DNA from: Alphaproteobacteria bacterium | GTDB lineage: Bacteria > Pseudomonadota > Alphaproteobacteria > RF32 > CAG-239 | Direction of reading: 5' to 3' | Length of the DNA: 64,000 nt | NCBI GenBank assembly: GCA_015062535.1 | Contig: SUUK01000002.1 | Span: forward strand, 224,724-288,723 | Shown: in pieces, positions 19,136-26,415 of the stretch | How positions within the stretch are numbered: position 1 is the first letter of the stretch | Layout of the letters: each line of letters starts with the position of its first letter | Translations under genes and position numbers: made by a program | The notes under the pieces: generated by a model | The model's input: only the letters and a program-made list of their open reading frames with translations | Database searches by the model: none | What the model was told of the DNA's origin: nothing

Positions 19136-19314
19136 TACTGTTTGAAATAACGTCTTTTTATTTTAAATATAAAGAGATAGTAAGTTTATTTAAGTGATAC
19201 AAAAAGCGTAATAAACGAATCTTTTATTTTAAAATATACTTTTTTATCCCCGCTATCTCCCCAATCTTGGAAATATACCTATTTACAATGTTTTTTTGTG
19301 ATTCTCAAAACAAA

Positions 19315-19341
19315 CCTCATTTGCCTCAAAAGCCTCATTAG
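19315..19341. repeat. Three tandem 9-bp repeats near attL
   Basis: CCTCATTTG, CCTCAAAAG and CCTCATTAG lie head to tail, sharing CCTCA. They are 215-290 bp inside the left att. They could be arm-type integrase binding sites or initiator iterons; I cannot decide. The region 19136-19478 otherwise has no plausible gene. Confidence 0.6.
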
Positions 19342-19478
19342 GTTTTTTGTTTTTTTGCCCCACACCCTTAGTATGGCGGTTATTTTTTTAACTTACCACA
19401 CTTATTTTCTTTATTTTCAATAAGTTGGGGATAGTTTTTGTTTGTTCAAAATAAGTTTTTGATATTTATAACAATAGA

Positions 19479-19507
19479 TTGCTTTTTCATGTAATTTGCG
19501 TTACAGT
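19479..19507 (+). promoter_or_regulatory. Candidate sigma-70 promoter for the structured RNA
   Basis: TTGCTT, 17 bases, then TACAGT. The predicted start is near 19514, about ten bases before the first helix of the RNA at 19525, which makes the promoter call mutually consistent with the fold. Confidence 0.45.
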
Positions 19508-19513
19508 TTTTTT

Positions 19514-19811
19514 GAACGTGGAAACTTACGTTCTGAGTACCTTTTAGGTGCAAGAGGGCTGTCGTAAGCTCGTATCTACTTCGGTGTTAGGATATAACAT
19601 CGTCAAATTATCGGCTATTCGTAAAAAGCTGATAGTTAATATATCCCCGATTCATAGTGATATGGTCGGGGAGCTTTTAGCGTATGTCCAAGAACCATAT
19701 CTTTATCTCTGAAAAAATATGGTTTGAAAGGCTAAGAGAATCATTTAAGTAGATATGATTTACGAACTCTCCGACCACCTTTTAAAAGGTGGTTTATCTT
19801 TAACTGGAGAG
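19514..19811 (+). ncRNA. Large structured leader RNA of unknown class
   Basis: Hand pairing gives: 19525-19530 with 19563-19568, enclosing hairpin 19537-41/19547-51; a 12-bp long-range helix 19570-19581 with 19747-19758; inside it 19590-96 with 19640-46, enclosing an 11-bp hairpin 19606-16/19627-37; hairpin 19645-50/19666-71; helix 19674-81 with 19731-38, enclosing 8-bp hairpin 19693-19700/19717-24. After the closed domain, 19767-72 pairs with 19806-11, the ribosome binding site of the next gene, around a perfect 10-bp stem at 19774-19793. Helices at 19590 and 19645 compete for two bases. It is not tRNA, tmRNA, RNase P, 6S or a group I/II intron by any motif I can see. It could be a riboswitch-like leader or an independent RNA partner of the nuclease. 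Confidence 0.7.
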
Positions 19812-19819
19812 TAATAAAA

Positions 19820-20761
19820 ATGGAACAGCCGAATATTTTTGATTATGCAACAAGTGAATTATCTCAAGATGCGTTCTTGTGCTATTTGTTAGCATTTGGA
19901 AAAGAACAATACAAAAAGGATTTTCCTAAAGAATATACTATAGCACATAAGTTTTTAGCTAAATGCGGTATTGAAAAAACAGAAGAAATTTTATCTATTG
20001 AGCGTCAAGTAGAACATATAGATGTTTTGATTGTTACAGCCTCACATATTTTGATTATTGAAGATAAAACCTACACTAATGAACATGATGACCAAATAAT
20101 TCGCTATGTAAAAAATATACGCTCTAATGATAAAAAATTTTCTGGCGATAAAAAAATAAAGGTTTGTTATTTTAAAACTGGCGATTATGTTAAAGGATAT
20201 GTTCCGTCGGCTGAACAAAAGGTATTATCTAAAAAAGATTGTTGTTCGCTTAAACGTGATGATATGTTGGAACTGTTAGAAAATGATTATTCCTGTAATT
20301 TAATTTTTGAAAATTTCTATAAGCGACTTAATTCTGTGAAAGAACGTATAAAAGCTTGTGATGACAAAGATATTTACACATGGAATACAGAAAAATGGTT
20401 TGATTATCTATATAATGCGTTACAAGGACATAATTTTAATATTGGATGGGTACATAATGCACGTGGTGGTTTTTATGGTTGTTGGTTTGACTGGCATAAT
20501 GTAACCGGTGGGGAAGATTATAAACAAATAGAAATTTCTTTTGCCGACGGTAACACATCTCAAGTTAAGATGTGTTATAAATTCTCCGGTAAAAACAAAG
20601 AAACGACGCTTAATAGTAACTCTTTAATTAAAGAGTTACAGAAAAAAACTATTGCAAAAGGTTTTAATGCATCTAATCGCAAAGGTAAAACCACAACTTA
20701 TGCATATAAGGTGGCAAGCAATATAAATGATATTCAAAATTTTATAAACAATGCGTCGTAG
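19820..20761 (+). CDS. PD-(D/E)XK nuclease superfamily protein
   Basis: A 313-residue protein with a restriction-endonuclease-like fold. The catalytic set is Asp68 (HIDVLIV), Glu81 and Lys83 (LIIEDKTYT), with a QxxxY-type helix (Gln92, Tyr96) after it. A conserved N-terminal Glu in TSELSQDAFLCYLL matches a family of accessory PD-(D/E)XK proteins. The C-terminal half (from about residue 185, YTWNTEKWFDYLYNAL) has no recognised domain and could bind a target or partner. It is the first gene of the rightward operon and its ribosome binding site GGAGAG is part of the leader hairpin. The intact active site means a working nuclease is likely. The target is unknown; a defence role is inference. Confidence 0.85.
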   Translation: MEQPNIFDYATSELSQDAFLCYLLAFGKEQYKKDFPKEYTIAHKFLAKCGIEKTEEILSIERQVEHIDVLIVTASHILIIEDKTYTNEHDDQIIRYVKNIRSNDKKFSGDKKIKVCYFKTGDYVKGYVPSAEQKVLSKKDCCSLKRDDMLELLENDYSCNLIFENFYKRLNSVKERIKACDDKDIYTWNTEKWFDYLYNALQGHNFNIGWVHNARGGFYGCWFDWHNVTGGEDYKQIEISFADGNTSQVKMCYKFSGKNKETTLNSNSLIKELQKKTIAKGFNASNRKGKTTTYAYKVASNINDIQNFINNAS

Positions 20762-20804
20762 TTTGACGTAGTGAAGATGTATTTTTTAAGAAAGGAATAG
20801 AAAA

Positions 20805-21092
20805 TTGGCTAAAGTTTATGCAACAGATAATAGATATGATTCTGATGTTATTAAAGTATTTTTAACTGATGATAAATATGACGCTGATTTATGGTTCTGT
20901 AAAATGAGCGATAAATATGATGCCGACAACAAAGATGAACTATGGTTTTTTACTGACGACAAATATGACTCAAGTGCTATCATTTATTGGGTGGACAATA
21001 AATATGATGCTGATGTTGTGGTTTACCAAATAGATAACAAATATGATGCCAAGTGGAATAAAGGAAATCAATATATTGGTCATTTTGGATAA
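20805..21092 (+). CDS. Repeat protein resembling the 7(1) septoil-knot family
   Basis: A 95-residue protein built almost entirely from about six copies of a 15-17 residue unit with consensus DxKYDAD followed by alternating hydrophobics (DNRYDSDVIKVF, DDKYDADLWF, DNKYDADVVVY). This matches my memory of the DUF6150/septoil-knot family of small all-beta proteins, whose function is unknown. The start is TTG at 20805, with AAAGGAA eight bases upstream; no ATG fits. It is the second gene in the element operon. The weak start codon suggests low expression. Confidence 0.7.
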   Translation: MAKVYATDNRYDSDVIKVFLTDDKYDADLWFCKMSDKYDADNKDELWFFTDDKYDSSAIIYWVDNKYDADVVVYQIDNKYDAKWNKGNQYIGHFG

Positions 21093-21096
21093 AAAT

Positions 21097-21324
21097 ATGA
21101 TTGATAATGTAAATAAAATAAAAATTACAGCTATGGTTGATATGTCAAAGTCTTTCTATACAGATTTTTTGCCTATAGTCAGCCAAATAAAAGATAATGT
21201 TTCAAAATTGAATATTAATGAAAATAATAAAAGTATTATCGATGATATAAATAAAAACTTATCTAAGGCTGAAAGTATTTTAAATACATTAAACAATGTA
21301 GCTAATAAAGCAAGTGAGGAGTAA
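21097..21324 (+). CDS. Small helical protein, 75 aa
   Basis: Starts four bases after the preceding stop, so it is probably translated by coupling, as there is no good ribosome binding site of its own. An in-frame ATG at 21043 overlaps the previous gene and is less likely. The sequence is amphipathic, rich in Asn, Lys, Ile and Ser, and looks fully alpha-helical (KSIIDDINKNLSKAESILNTL). No family is recognised. Confidence 0.65.
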   Translation: MIDNVNKIKITAMVDMSKSFYTDFLPIVSQIKDNVSKLNINENNKSIIDDINKNLSKAESILNTLNNVANKASEE

Positions 21325-21578
21325 TGATTGATTATTTAAAAGATTTATCTGTTATCGGCTCTAAAATTACAAAATGTCCATATATTTTGAAAGGTCCGAT
21401 AGGAATTGTAACTTCTAAAACTAAAAAAATGCGTTGTCCTGCTTGGGGTATTGGTCGAGAAGTTATTAAATTTGATAAAGAGTTTATCTATGTTAAATCT
21501 GATACAGCCGGTATGGTTGATGTATTTGATGAAATGGGTGCAAAAATTAAGGAAATAAATATAGAAGATTTGAAATGA
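21324..21578 (+). CDS. Small hypothetical protein, 84 aa
   Basis: The ATG overlaps the preceding TAA by one base (TAATG) and follows GTGAGGAG, so it is well translated. It has Cys18 and Cys38 and a beta-rich look (FIYVKSDTAGMVDVFDEMG). No family recognised. Its tight coupling on both sides suggests that it works with its neighbours. Confidence 0.7.
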   Translation: MIDYLKDLSVIGSKITKCPYILKGPIGIVTSKTKKMRCPAWGIGREVIKFDKEFIYVKSDTAGMVDVFDEMGAKIKEINIEDLK

Positions 21579-22117
21579 TTGGTATTTTTAATAAACTTTT
21601 TCAAAAGAATACATGTACTAAAAAAGTTGTTATTCAAACAGAGGTAACCGGTTTTGCCCCAGAAGATGGAAATAAATTGGTTGAAATTACTGCTATTGAA
21701 ATTGATGAAAACGATATTCAAACCGGTGCTGTATTTCATGCCTATATTAATCCGGAATGTGAAGTGCCAGAGGAAGTTATTAAAATACATGGTTTAGATA
21801 ATGAATTTTTGAAAAATTATCCGACATTTGAATTTTATAAAAATGAATTTTTACATTTTATTGCGGGTAAAGAGATAATCGGACATAATGTTCAATTTGA
21901 TTTAAAATTTTTAAATAATGAACTTGGTTTTGAACTCCAAAATAAAATAACGGATACTTTAGAAATGGCAAGAAAGGTATTTCCAAATCAGAAAAATAAT
22001 TTAAATTCACTATGTGAAAGATTAGATATTAAGATTTTACACTCTCCATATAATGGTGCATTGCTTGATGCTTTGTATATGCTTGAGGTTTATAAAAAAT
22101 TAAAAGGCGGAGTTTGA
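21575..22117 (+). CDS. DnaQ-like exonuclease-fold protein, active site incomplete
   Basis: The 180-residue protein aligns along its length with the epsilon (DnaQ) exonuclease domain: HAYINPECEVPEEVIKIHGL, FLKNYPTF, GHNVQFDLKFLNNE, ARKVFPNQKNNLNSLCERL and a C-terminal GALLDALYMLEVY. Of the five DEDDh residues, the motif I Asp is Gln21 (QTEVTG in place of DTETTG) and the motif III His is Asn160; Glu23, Asp109 and Asp165 remain. With both lost it is probably inactive, or has changed chemistry. Its start overlaps the previous stop (ATGA). It may act as an epsilon mimic in the replisome or as a nucleic-acid sensor; both ideas are inference. Confidence 0.88.
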   Translation: MIGIFNKLFQKNTCTKKVVIQTEVTGFAPEDGNKLVEITAIEIDENDIQTGAVFHAYINPECEVPEEVIKIHGLDNEFLKNYPTFEFYKNEFLHFIAGKEIIGHNVQFDLKFLNNELGFELQNKITDTLEMARKVFPNQKNNLNSLCERLDIKILHSPYNGALLDALYMLEVYKKLKGGV

Positions 22118-22130
22118 ATCCGCCTTTTTT
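22102..22130. terminator. Bidirectional terminator between the two element modules
   Basis: AAAAGGCGGA/TCCGCCTTTT with a 7-nt loop and U-runs in both directions. It overlaps the last codons of the DnaQ-like gene and ends 8 bp before the primase gene. Confidence 0.9.
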
Positions 22131-22137
22131 GGAAGAC

Positions 22138-24483
22138 CTAATAATTTTCCGCCAGTTCGTAAACTTCGGGATTAACATAATATGTTCTTCGGCATTTTCC
22201 TTTTGTTGTTCCGGCTCGTGAGTCCTCATAGCGTAGCCAATTAAGTTCTACTAATCTTTTGGTGGCTTTTTCTGTAGGCTCTTTTCGGCGCAGATACTTT
22301 ACTGTGCCATTATTATAAACATCACGCAAAGTGAAGCTTTCCGGCTTATTTTCAAGAATCCATCGAGCTAATGCACGGGCTTCAATATTATATGTTGGAC
22401 TATAATACATATTATAAACCCTTTCACACATTGGAGTTAAATATGTATCGTATAGTTCAATAGCTTTTTTTATAGCCTCAAGGCTAATTTCGGTTGGTTC
22501 AGGATATTCAGAACTAGCCCACCATAATAATTCAAGTAGTAAAGCTAAACGCAAAACATAGCCTTGTCCTTTACCAAGAAAATACTTTATACTATTTTCT
22601 TCTTGCTGAGTTTGGGTTAAATGCTTGATATACCAAGTACTAAAAACTTCTTTTGCCTCTATACTTAATGATAAACATTTTTTCTGTTCTTCTACAAAAT
22701 CTACATACGGATTTAACAATGTATCCAATTTTTGTAATGTTTTTAGTGCTGTATCTGGCAAAGCGATATTTTGCGGTATAGCAGGCGGTATAACGTCCGG
22801 ATACACCCAAAGAAAGCGCGCGAGGAAACCGTCCCCGCGGTCGGAAAGAACCGTGTCTGTGAGCCTTTTAGGCTGGATGGTGCCAAAGACTGATACTAAC
22901 AGATTTTGAATTTCTAACCGTTCATCGTCAAATTTGACACGGTTACAAATAAATTTGTTACCATTAAAAGCCTCAAGCCAAAAGCCTCGTTCTGAACTGC
23001 CACTGTTGTAACGATTCATTCCGCAAATCCATGCGGATAATTCATCGCGAAAGAGAATTGCCCCTTTAATATTTCTTTCCATATCAGAGGTCAAAGCCTC
23101 TTGGGTCGTATCGCCATAAACGAAGCGATAAGTTTGAGGTTTAGGTGGAGTAATAGCAGAATTCGGAAAACGAGGTGCAAAATCTGGATTTTCTTTAATC
23201 TTATCTTCCCATTCTTTTTTCTTCTGCTTGGCTACTTCTTTTTCACGTTTCCATTCTGCAAGTTTTGCAGAATACTCACTTTTTCGGGAACCCTCAATTT
23301 GGTTTAAAATTTTACGGGTTGGTGTTGTTGCAGGAGTTTTACCTGAACTTGGTTCGCCAACTGCTCCAACCCATAAACAACAAGGTTCTTCCCAACCGCT
23401 CCAAGGAGAAATACTACGAGATAAACCTACAACACCTGCTGCACCTGCTAACAGAGAAAAAGCGACATAGTCAACAGGAGCATTGGTATTTTCAGCAGTC
23501 TGAATTACCCAATGTTCTAAACCTTTAAATATGCTTGTATTAAGCCGTGGAGCTGGTAATAAATCCTTAGTTTTAAGGATATCCATATCCGGCTCGTTCT
23601 CTGCAAAATTGGTGTTGTGAGTCTCTGAAAACTTGATACCATTGTTTACAGTTCTTATTGCCTCTGCTTTTGGTAATCCCGATTCAAGTGCGGCATTTAT
23701 AATATCTCCCTTGACTTCGGAAATGTTGAGGAACTGCTTATTTGCACTATTGCAAATTCTAACAGTGCTACTTATCAGTGTATTGTTGCGTGTACCCTCT
23801 GGAGCAGTAGCTATTTCTTCCAACAACAAATCAATATTGTTTTCTGACGGATTGGTAATTAAATCAACCAACCATTGTGGAGCGGTTGGGAAATCTTGGC
23901 TAAAGTCAAAATTAACCCATTTGTAGCAGTTACCATTTTCGTGGATAGATGGTGGTACTACAACATAACCGCCATTGCCACGTATATCAATATGCGGTGC
24001 AATTTTACTTGTACTACATTTAATATCTATATTTTCAGGCATTTTGAAATACAAATGCTTACCCTTACCAGTTATGACCGTAGGTACGTCTAATTTACCA
24101 TAGATATTTTCAAGTGCTATTAAAGATTGTGTACCAATTTCACCGTCAACATCTACAACAAAGATATTGTTGATTGTTCCGGTTGGAATGCCTATATTGC
24201 AATTTGGAAACAGTCTGTTCCATTCTTGTAATACGACTTTATCGTCACTTGCATCTTTCCAACCATGGTTGGTTAGCGGTTTTTTATCTTGCTTTCTAAT
24301 CGGAATAACCTTAATATTACGGTTGGAATAAAATGTGGCACTATCTAAAAAGTTTGCGGCTTCGGAGATATTGTACACGTTTTTATTATCGAGATTTGAT
24401 GTGCCAACATCATTTCTCGGAGGGAGAGGAGAGGCTTGTGCCTCTCGCTCCTGTTTTTCAATTATCAAATTTTTCATTTTCAT
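22138..24483 (-). CDS. Primase-polymerase fused to DUF3987-type ATPase
   Basis: The element's replication protein, 781 residues. The N-terminal bifunctional primase-polymerase domain (about 40-210) has the catalytic DxD at Asp111/Asp113 (FVVDVDGEIG), His143 in GKGKHLYFKM and the DIRGNGGYVVVPPS strand. A linker leads to a P-loop ATPase with GEPSSGKT at about 376-383 and the Walker B-like ILFRDELSAWI, typical of DUF3987 proteins found on phage satellites and plasmids. A C-terminal part with RRKEPTEKATKRLVELNW looks like a winged helix. The ribosome binding site is AAAGGA at eight bases. It probably primes and unwinds element DNA after excision. Confidence 0.9.
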   Translation of the reverse strand: MKMKNLIIEKQEREAQASPLPPRNDVGTSNLDNKNVYNISEAANFLDSATFYSNRNIKVIPIRKQDKKPLTNHGWKDASDDKVVLQEWNRLFPNCNIGIPTGTINNIFVVDVDGEIGTQSLIALENIYGKLDVPTVITGKGKHLYFKMPENIDIKCSTSKIAPHIDIRGNGGYVVVPPSIHENGNCYKWVNFDFSQDFPTAPQWLVDLITNPSENNIDLLLEEIATAPEGTRNNTLISSTVRICNSANKQFLNISEVKGDIINAALESGLPKAEAIRTVNNGIKFSETHNTNFAENEPDMDILKTKDLLPAPRLNTSIFKGLEHWVIQTAENTNAPVDYVAFSLLAGAAGVVGLSRSISPWSGWEEPCCLWVGAVGEPSSGKTPATTPTRKILNQIEGSRKSEYSAKLAEWKREKEVAKQKKKEWEDKIKENPDFAPRFPNSAITPPKPQTYRFVYGDTTQEALTSDMERNIKGAILFRDELSAWICGMNRYNSGSSERGFWLEAFNGNKFICNRVKFDDERLEIQNLLVSVFGTIQPKRLTDTVLSDRGDGFLARFLWVYPDVIPPAIPQNIALPDTALKTLQKLDTLLNPYVDFVEEQKKCLSLSIEAKEVFSTWYIKHLTQTQQEENSIKYFLGKGQGYVLRLALLLELLWWASSEYPEPTEISLEAIKKAIELYDTYLTPMCERVYNMYYSPTYNIEARALARWILENKPESFTLRDVYNNGTVKYLRRKEPTEKATKRLVELNWLRYEDSRAGTTKGKCRRTYYVNPEVYELAENY

Positions 24484-24539
24484 ATGAAAAATCCTTTCTT
24501 AAAACTAAGGTTTAAATGGAGTATCTACAAAAAAGTTTG

Positions 24540-24836
24540 TTAAATATTGCAGAAATCTATGTCTTCTTCAGAAATGATTTCAAATTTTCGTTTTATATAT
24601 GCCAAAATTCTTTCTGGTGTATATAAAGCATCTCTTCCAGAATAAGCAGACACACCTATTCGGTCACCGTCTCCACGACTATCTTCCGCTTTTAAGGTAT
24701 TATACTTAAAAATTTTGAATGTGTTACAAAGCTCTTTTCGAGTAATATCGTGTCTGTTGCTTAAGAAGTTTTTGATATCATTGAATAAATGTTGAGACAT
24801 ATACTTCTTTCTTGCAAAATGAGTTTCTTTTTGCAT
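24540..24836 (-). CDS. Small hypothetical protein beside integrase, possible DNA binder
   Basis: A 98-residue reading starts at 24836 after a strong GGAGG. A longer form from 24962 (140 residues) has a weaker AGGAAC and a less protein-like extension, so I prefer the short one. The helical middle (LFNDIKNFLSNRHDITRKELCNTF) and the basic stretch could hold a helix-turn-helix. Between integrase and primase is the usual place for an excisionase or regulator, but no known motif confirms that. Confidence 0.6.
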   Translation of the reverse strand: MQKETHFARKKYMSQHLFNDIKNFLSNRHDITRKELCNTFKIFKYNTLKAEDSRGDGDRIGVSAYSGRDALYTPERILAYIKRKFEIISEEDIDFCNI

Positions 24837-25043
24837 TATTATCCTCCAAAATTTGAGGGTTAAAAAAGGAGTATATACATTAAATTTTCTGAATCTTAGT
24901 GCTGAACAATTTGCTTTCGATTCATTTAGAAGTGTATCAAAAAAATTTTGTTGTTTCATCATTTAAAGTTCCTAAAAAAGTTATAAAAATGTTAATTGAT
25001 TGATTTTGCAAGAAATTTATTTTTTTATAAAGAGTATAACTAA

Positions 25044-26204
25044 TTAAGCATCTAATACTTGCACAGATTTCAGCAAACGGTCTTTATCAAAATGCGAGTA
25101 TCTTATAGTCATTTTTATATCTTTATGTCCTAATAACTCTTTTACTTCATAAATAGGCACACCTTTATCAACGAGTCTGCTTGCGTAAGTATGTCGTAAA
25201 GAATGAAAAACAATTTTCTGTTTTCGATCTATAATACCTTTATTAATACCTAATGTTTTTACTGCTCGTTCAAATGTTCTTGAAATATGTTTTATTTGTT
25301 CTCCATTCCGACTCGTAAATAAAAGTTTGTTACCTTCATCTTGATTGAGTTTTGATAACTCTTCTTGAACACGTTTTGTCATGTAAGCATATCTATCCGT
25401 GCCATTTTTAGTATCTCTTAAAAGCATTAATCGTTTTTCTAAATTAATATCTGCCCAAGTTAGCTTGAAAATTTCTCCGGCACGCAAACCACAGTCAGCC
25501 GAAATAAGAGCCATTAAATAAACTAAATAGCTGTGTTTTTTGAGTTCATCCAAAAGATTATTTAAATCTTCTTCTGAAAGAAATTTCATTCTACTGTTAT
25601 CTTCTTTTTTTAGTTCATCAAATTTTGATGCAGGGTTAATACCGGAATATAAATCATGTTTAATTGCAAAATTAAAAATCTGTCTTGTTAATGCAATGGC
25701 ATAATTTTTTGACCGATTAGATAAATGTGCTTTTTCCATTTTATCCAATAAGCTATTGAGGCTAATGCGGCTAATGAGGTTTAACTTAAGATCCCCAAAA
25801 AAAGGATTAAGCCATTTTTCATATAAGCCAATTTCTCTCTCAACAGTTGATTTTTTATTCTTTCTTTTAATATGAGGTTTGTAATAATTTTCAAATAAAT
25901 CTGAAAAAGTTATTTCTTTAAGTTGTTTTTGTTTTAAGGCTTCCTCATTAGCTATTTTTTCCTGTTGGCGTTGTTCTCTTTGTTCTTTATAAGAAAAGGC
26001 TTTACCAGTCTCAATATCTTTAATAAGGGCTGAACGAATGTTGTAAACTTCTTCGGCTGTATATCCTTCTGACTTCCAACCTATAGTTTCTTCACGTCTT
26101 ACACCATTAACAGTATAACGAATAGAATATGATATATCTTTTTTATTTAAAATGTGTCCGTAAGTAACTTTTTCTCTGACACCTGGAAATTTATTTTTTC
26201 TCAT
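25044..26204 (-). CDS. int: Tyrosine recombinase (integrase)
   Basis: Site-specific recombinase that inserts and excises the element at tRNA-His. From the ATG at 26204 (386 residues; AAAGGA upstream, preferred to 26228) the catalytic residues are Arg241 (CGLRAGEI), His334 and Arg337 (FHSLRHTYAS), His360 (LLGHKD) and the nucleophile Tyr369 (TIRYSH). The N-terminus has an arm-binding domain (YSIRYTVNGVRREETIGW) and then a SAM-like core-binding domain (about 100-190). It is the leftmost-reading gene, 160 bp from attR. All catalytic residues are intact, so the element may still be mobile. Confidence 0.97.
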   Translation of the reverse strand: MRKNKFPGVREKVTYGHILNKKDISYSIRYTVNGVRREETIGWKSEGYTAEEVYNIRSALIKDIETGKAFSYKEQREQRQQEKIANEEALKQKQLKEITFSDLFENYYKPHIKRKNKKSTVEREIGLYEKWLNPFFGDLKLNLISRISLNSLLDKMEKAHLSNRSKNYAIALTRQIFNFAIKHDLYSGINPASKFDELKKEDNSRMKFLSEEDLNNLLDELKKHSYLVYLMALISADCGLRAGEIFKLTWADINLEKRLMLLRDTKNGTDRYAYMTKRVQEELSKLNQDEGNKLLFTSRNGEQIKHISRTFERAVKTLGINKGIIDRKQKIVFHSLRHTYASRLVDKGVPIYEVKELLGHKDIKMTIRYSHFDKDRLLKSVQVLDA

Positions 26205-26271
26205 TAAAAATCCTTTCTTGTTTTTCAATTTATCCTCAGTATATCCCCTTTGGATTGCAAAGAAAATGTCG

Positions 26272-26286
26272 CTACGTTACACGTAG
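26272..26286. promoter_or_regulatory. Palindrome upstream of integrase
   Basis: CTACGT-TAC-ACGTAG lies 68 bp before the integrase start, between it and attR. It could be a repressor or excisionase site. Confidence 0.45.
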
Positions 26287-26363
26287 ATACGATTTGGAGA
26301 AAAAAATTTTAAAAATAAGTGATTGTTTTTGTTTGTTTTGTGTATCAGTGTGTGTAAAATTTG

Positions 26364-26415
26364 CGGTTTGTGGTACCGGTTGTCGTCGGTTCGAGCCCGA
26401 TCGTTCGCCCCAGAT
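26364..26415. mobile_element. attR, 52-bp tRNA-His 3'-half copy
   Basis: Identical to 19049-19100. It is followed by the native tRNA-His terminator (GCCCTAGC/GCTGGGGC plus T-run), confirming that this is the original downstream side of the tRNA gene. Confidence 0.93.

Larger units (their letters stand above)
19049..26415. mobile_element. 7.3-kb integrative element in tRNA-His
   Basis: A tyrosine-integrase element bounded by 52-bp direct repeats of the tRNA-His 3' half. Its integrase is beside the right end and reads leftward. Two convergent modules meet at a terminator at 22102: rightward, a structured leader RNA with a nuclease, a knot-like repeat protein, two small unknowns and a DnaQ-like protein; leftward, integrase, a small unknown and a primase-polymerase/ATPase. 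There are no capsid, portal, conjugation or relaxase genes, so it is a satellite-like or replication-only island. Cargo in this size range is often anti-phage, which is inference here. Confidence 0.92.

Noticed and set aside
19514..19811. Retron or self-splicing intron
   Set aside because: No reverse transcriptase or maturase is in the element, and I see neither a group II domain V nor the group I core motifs.
24837..24962. N-terminal extension of the small gene next to integrase
   Set aside because: An internal ATG with GGAGG is a better start, and the added residues look like translated leader sequence.
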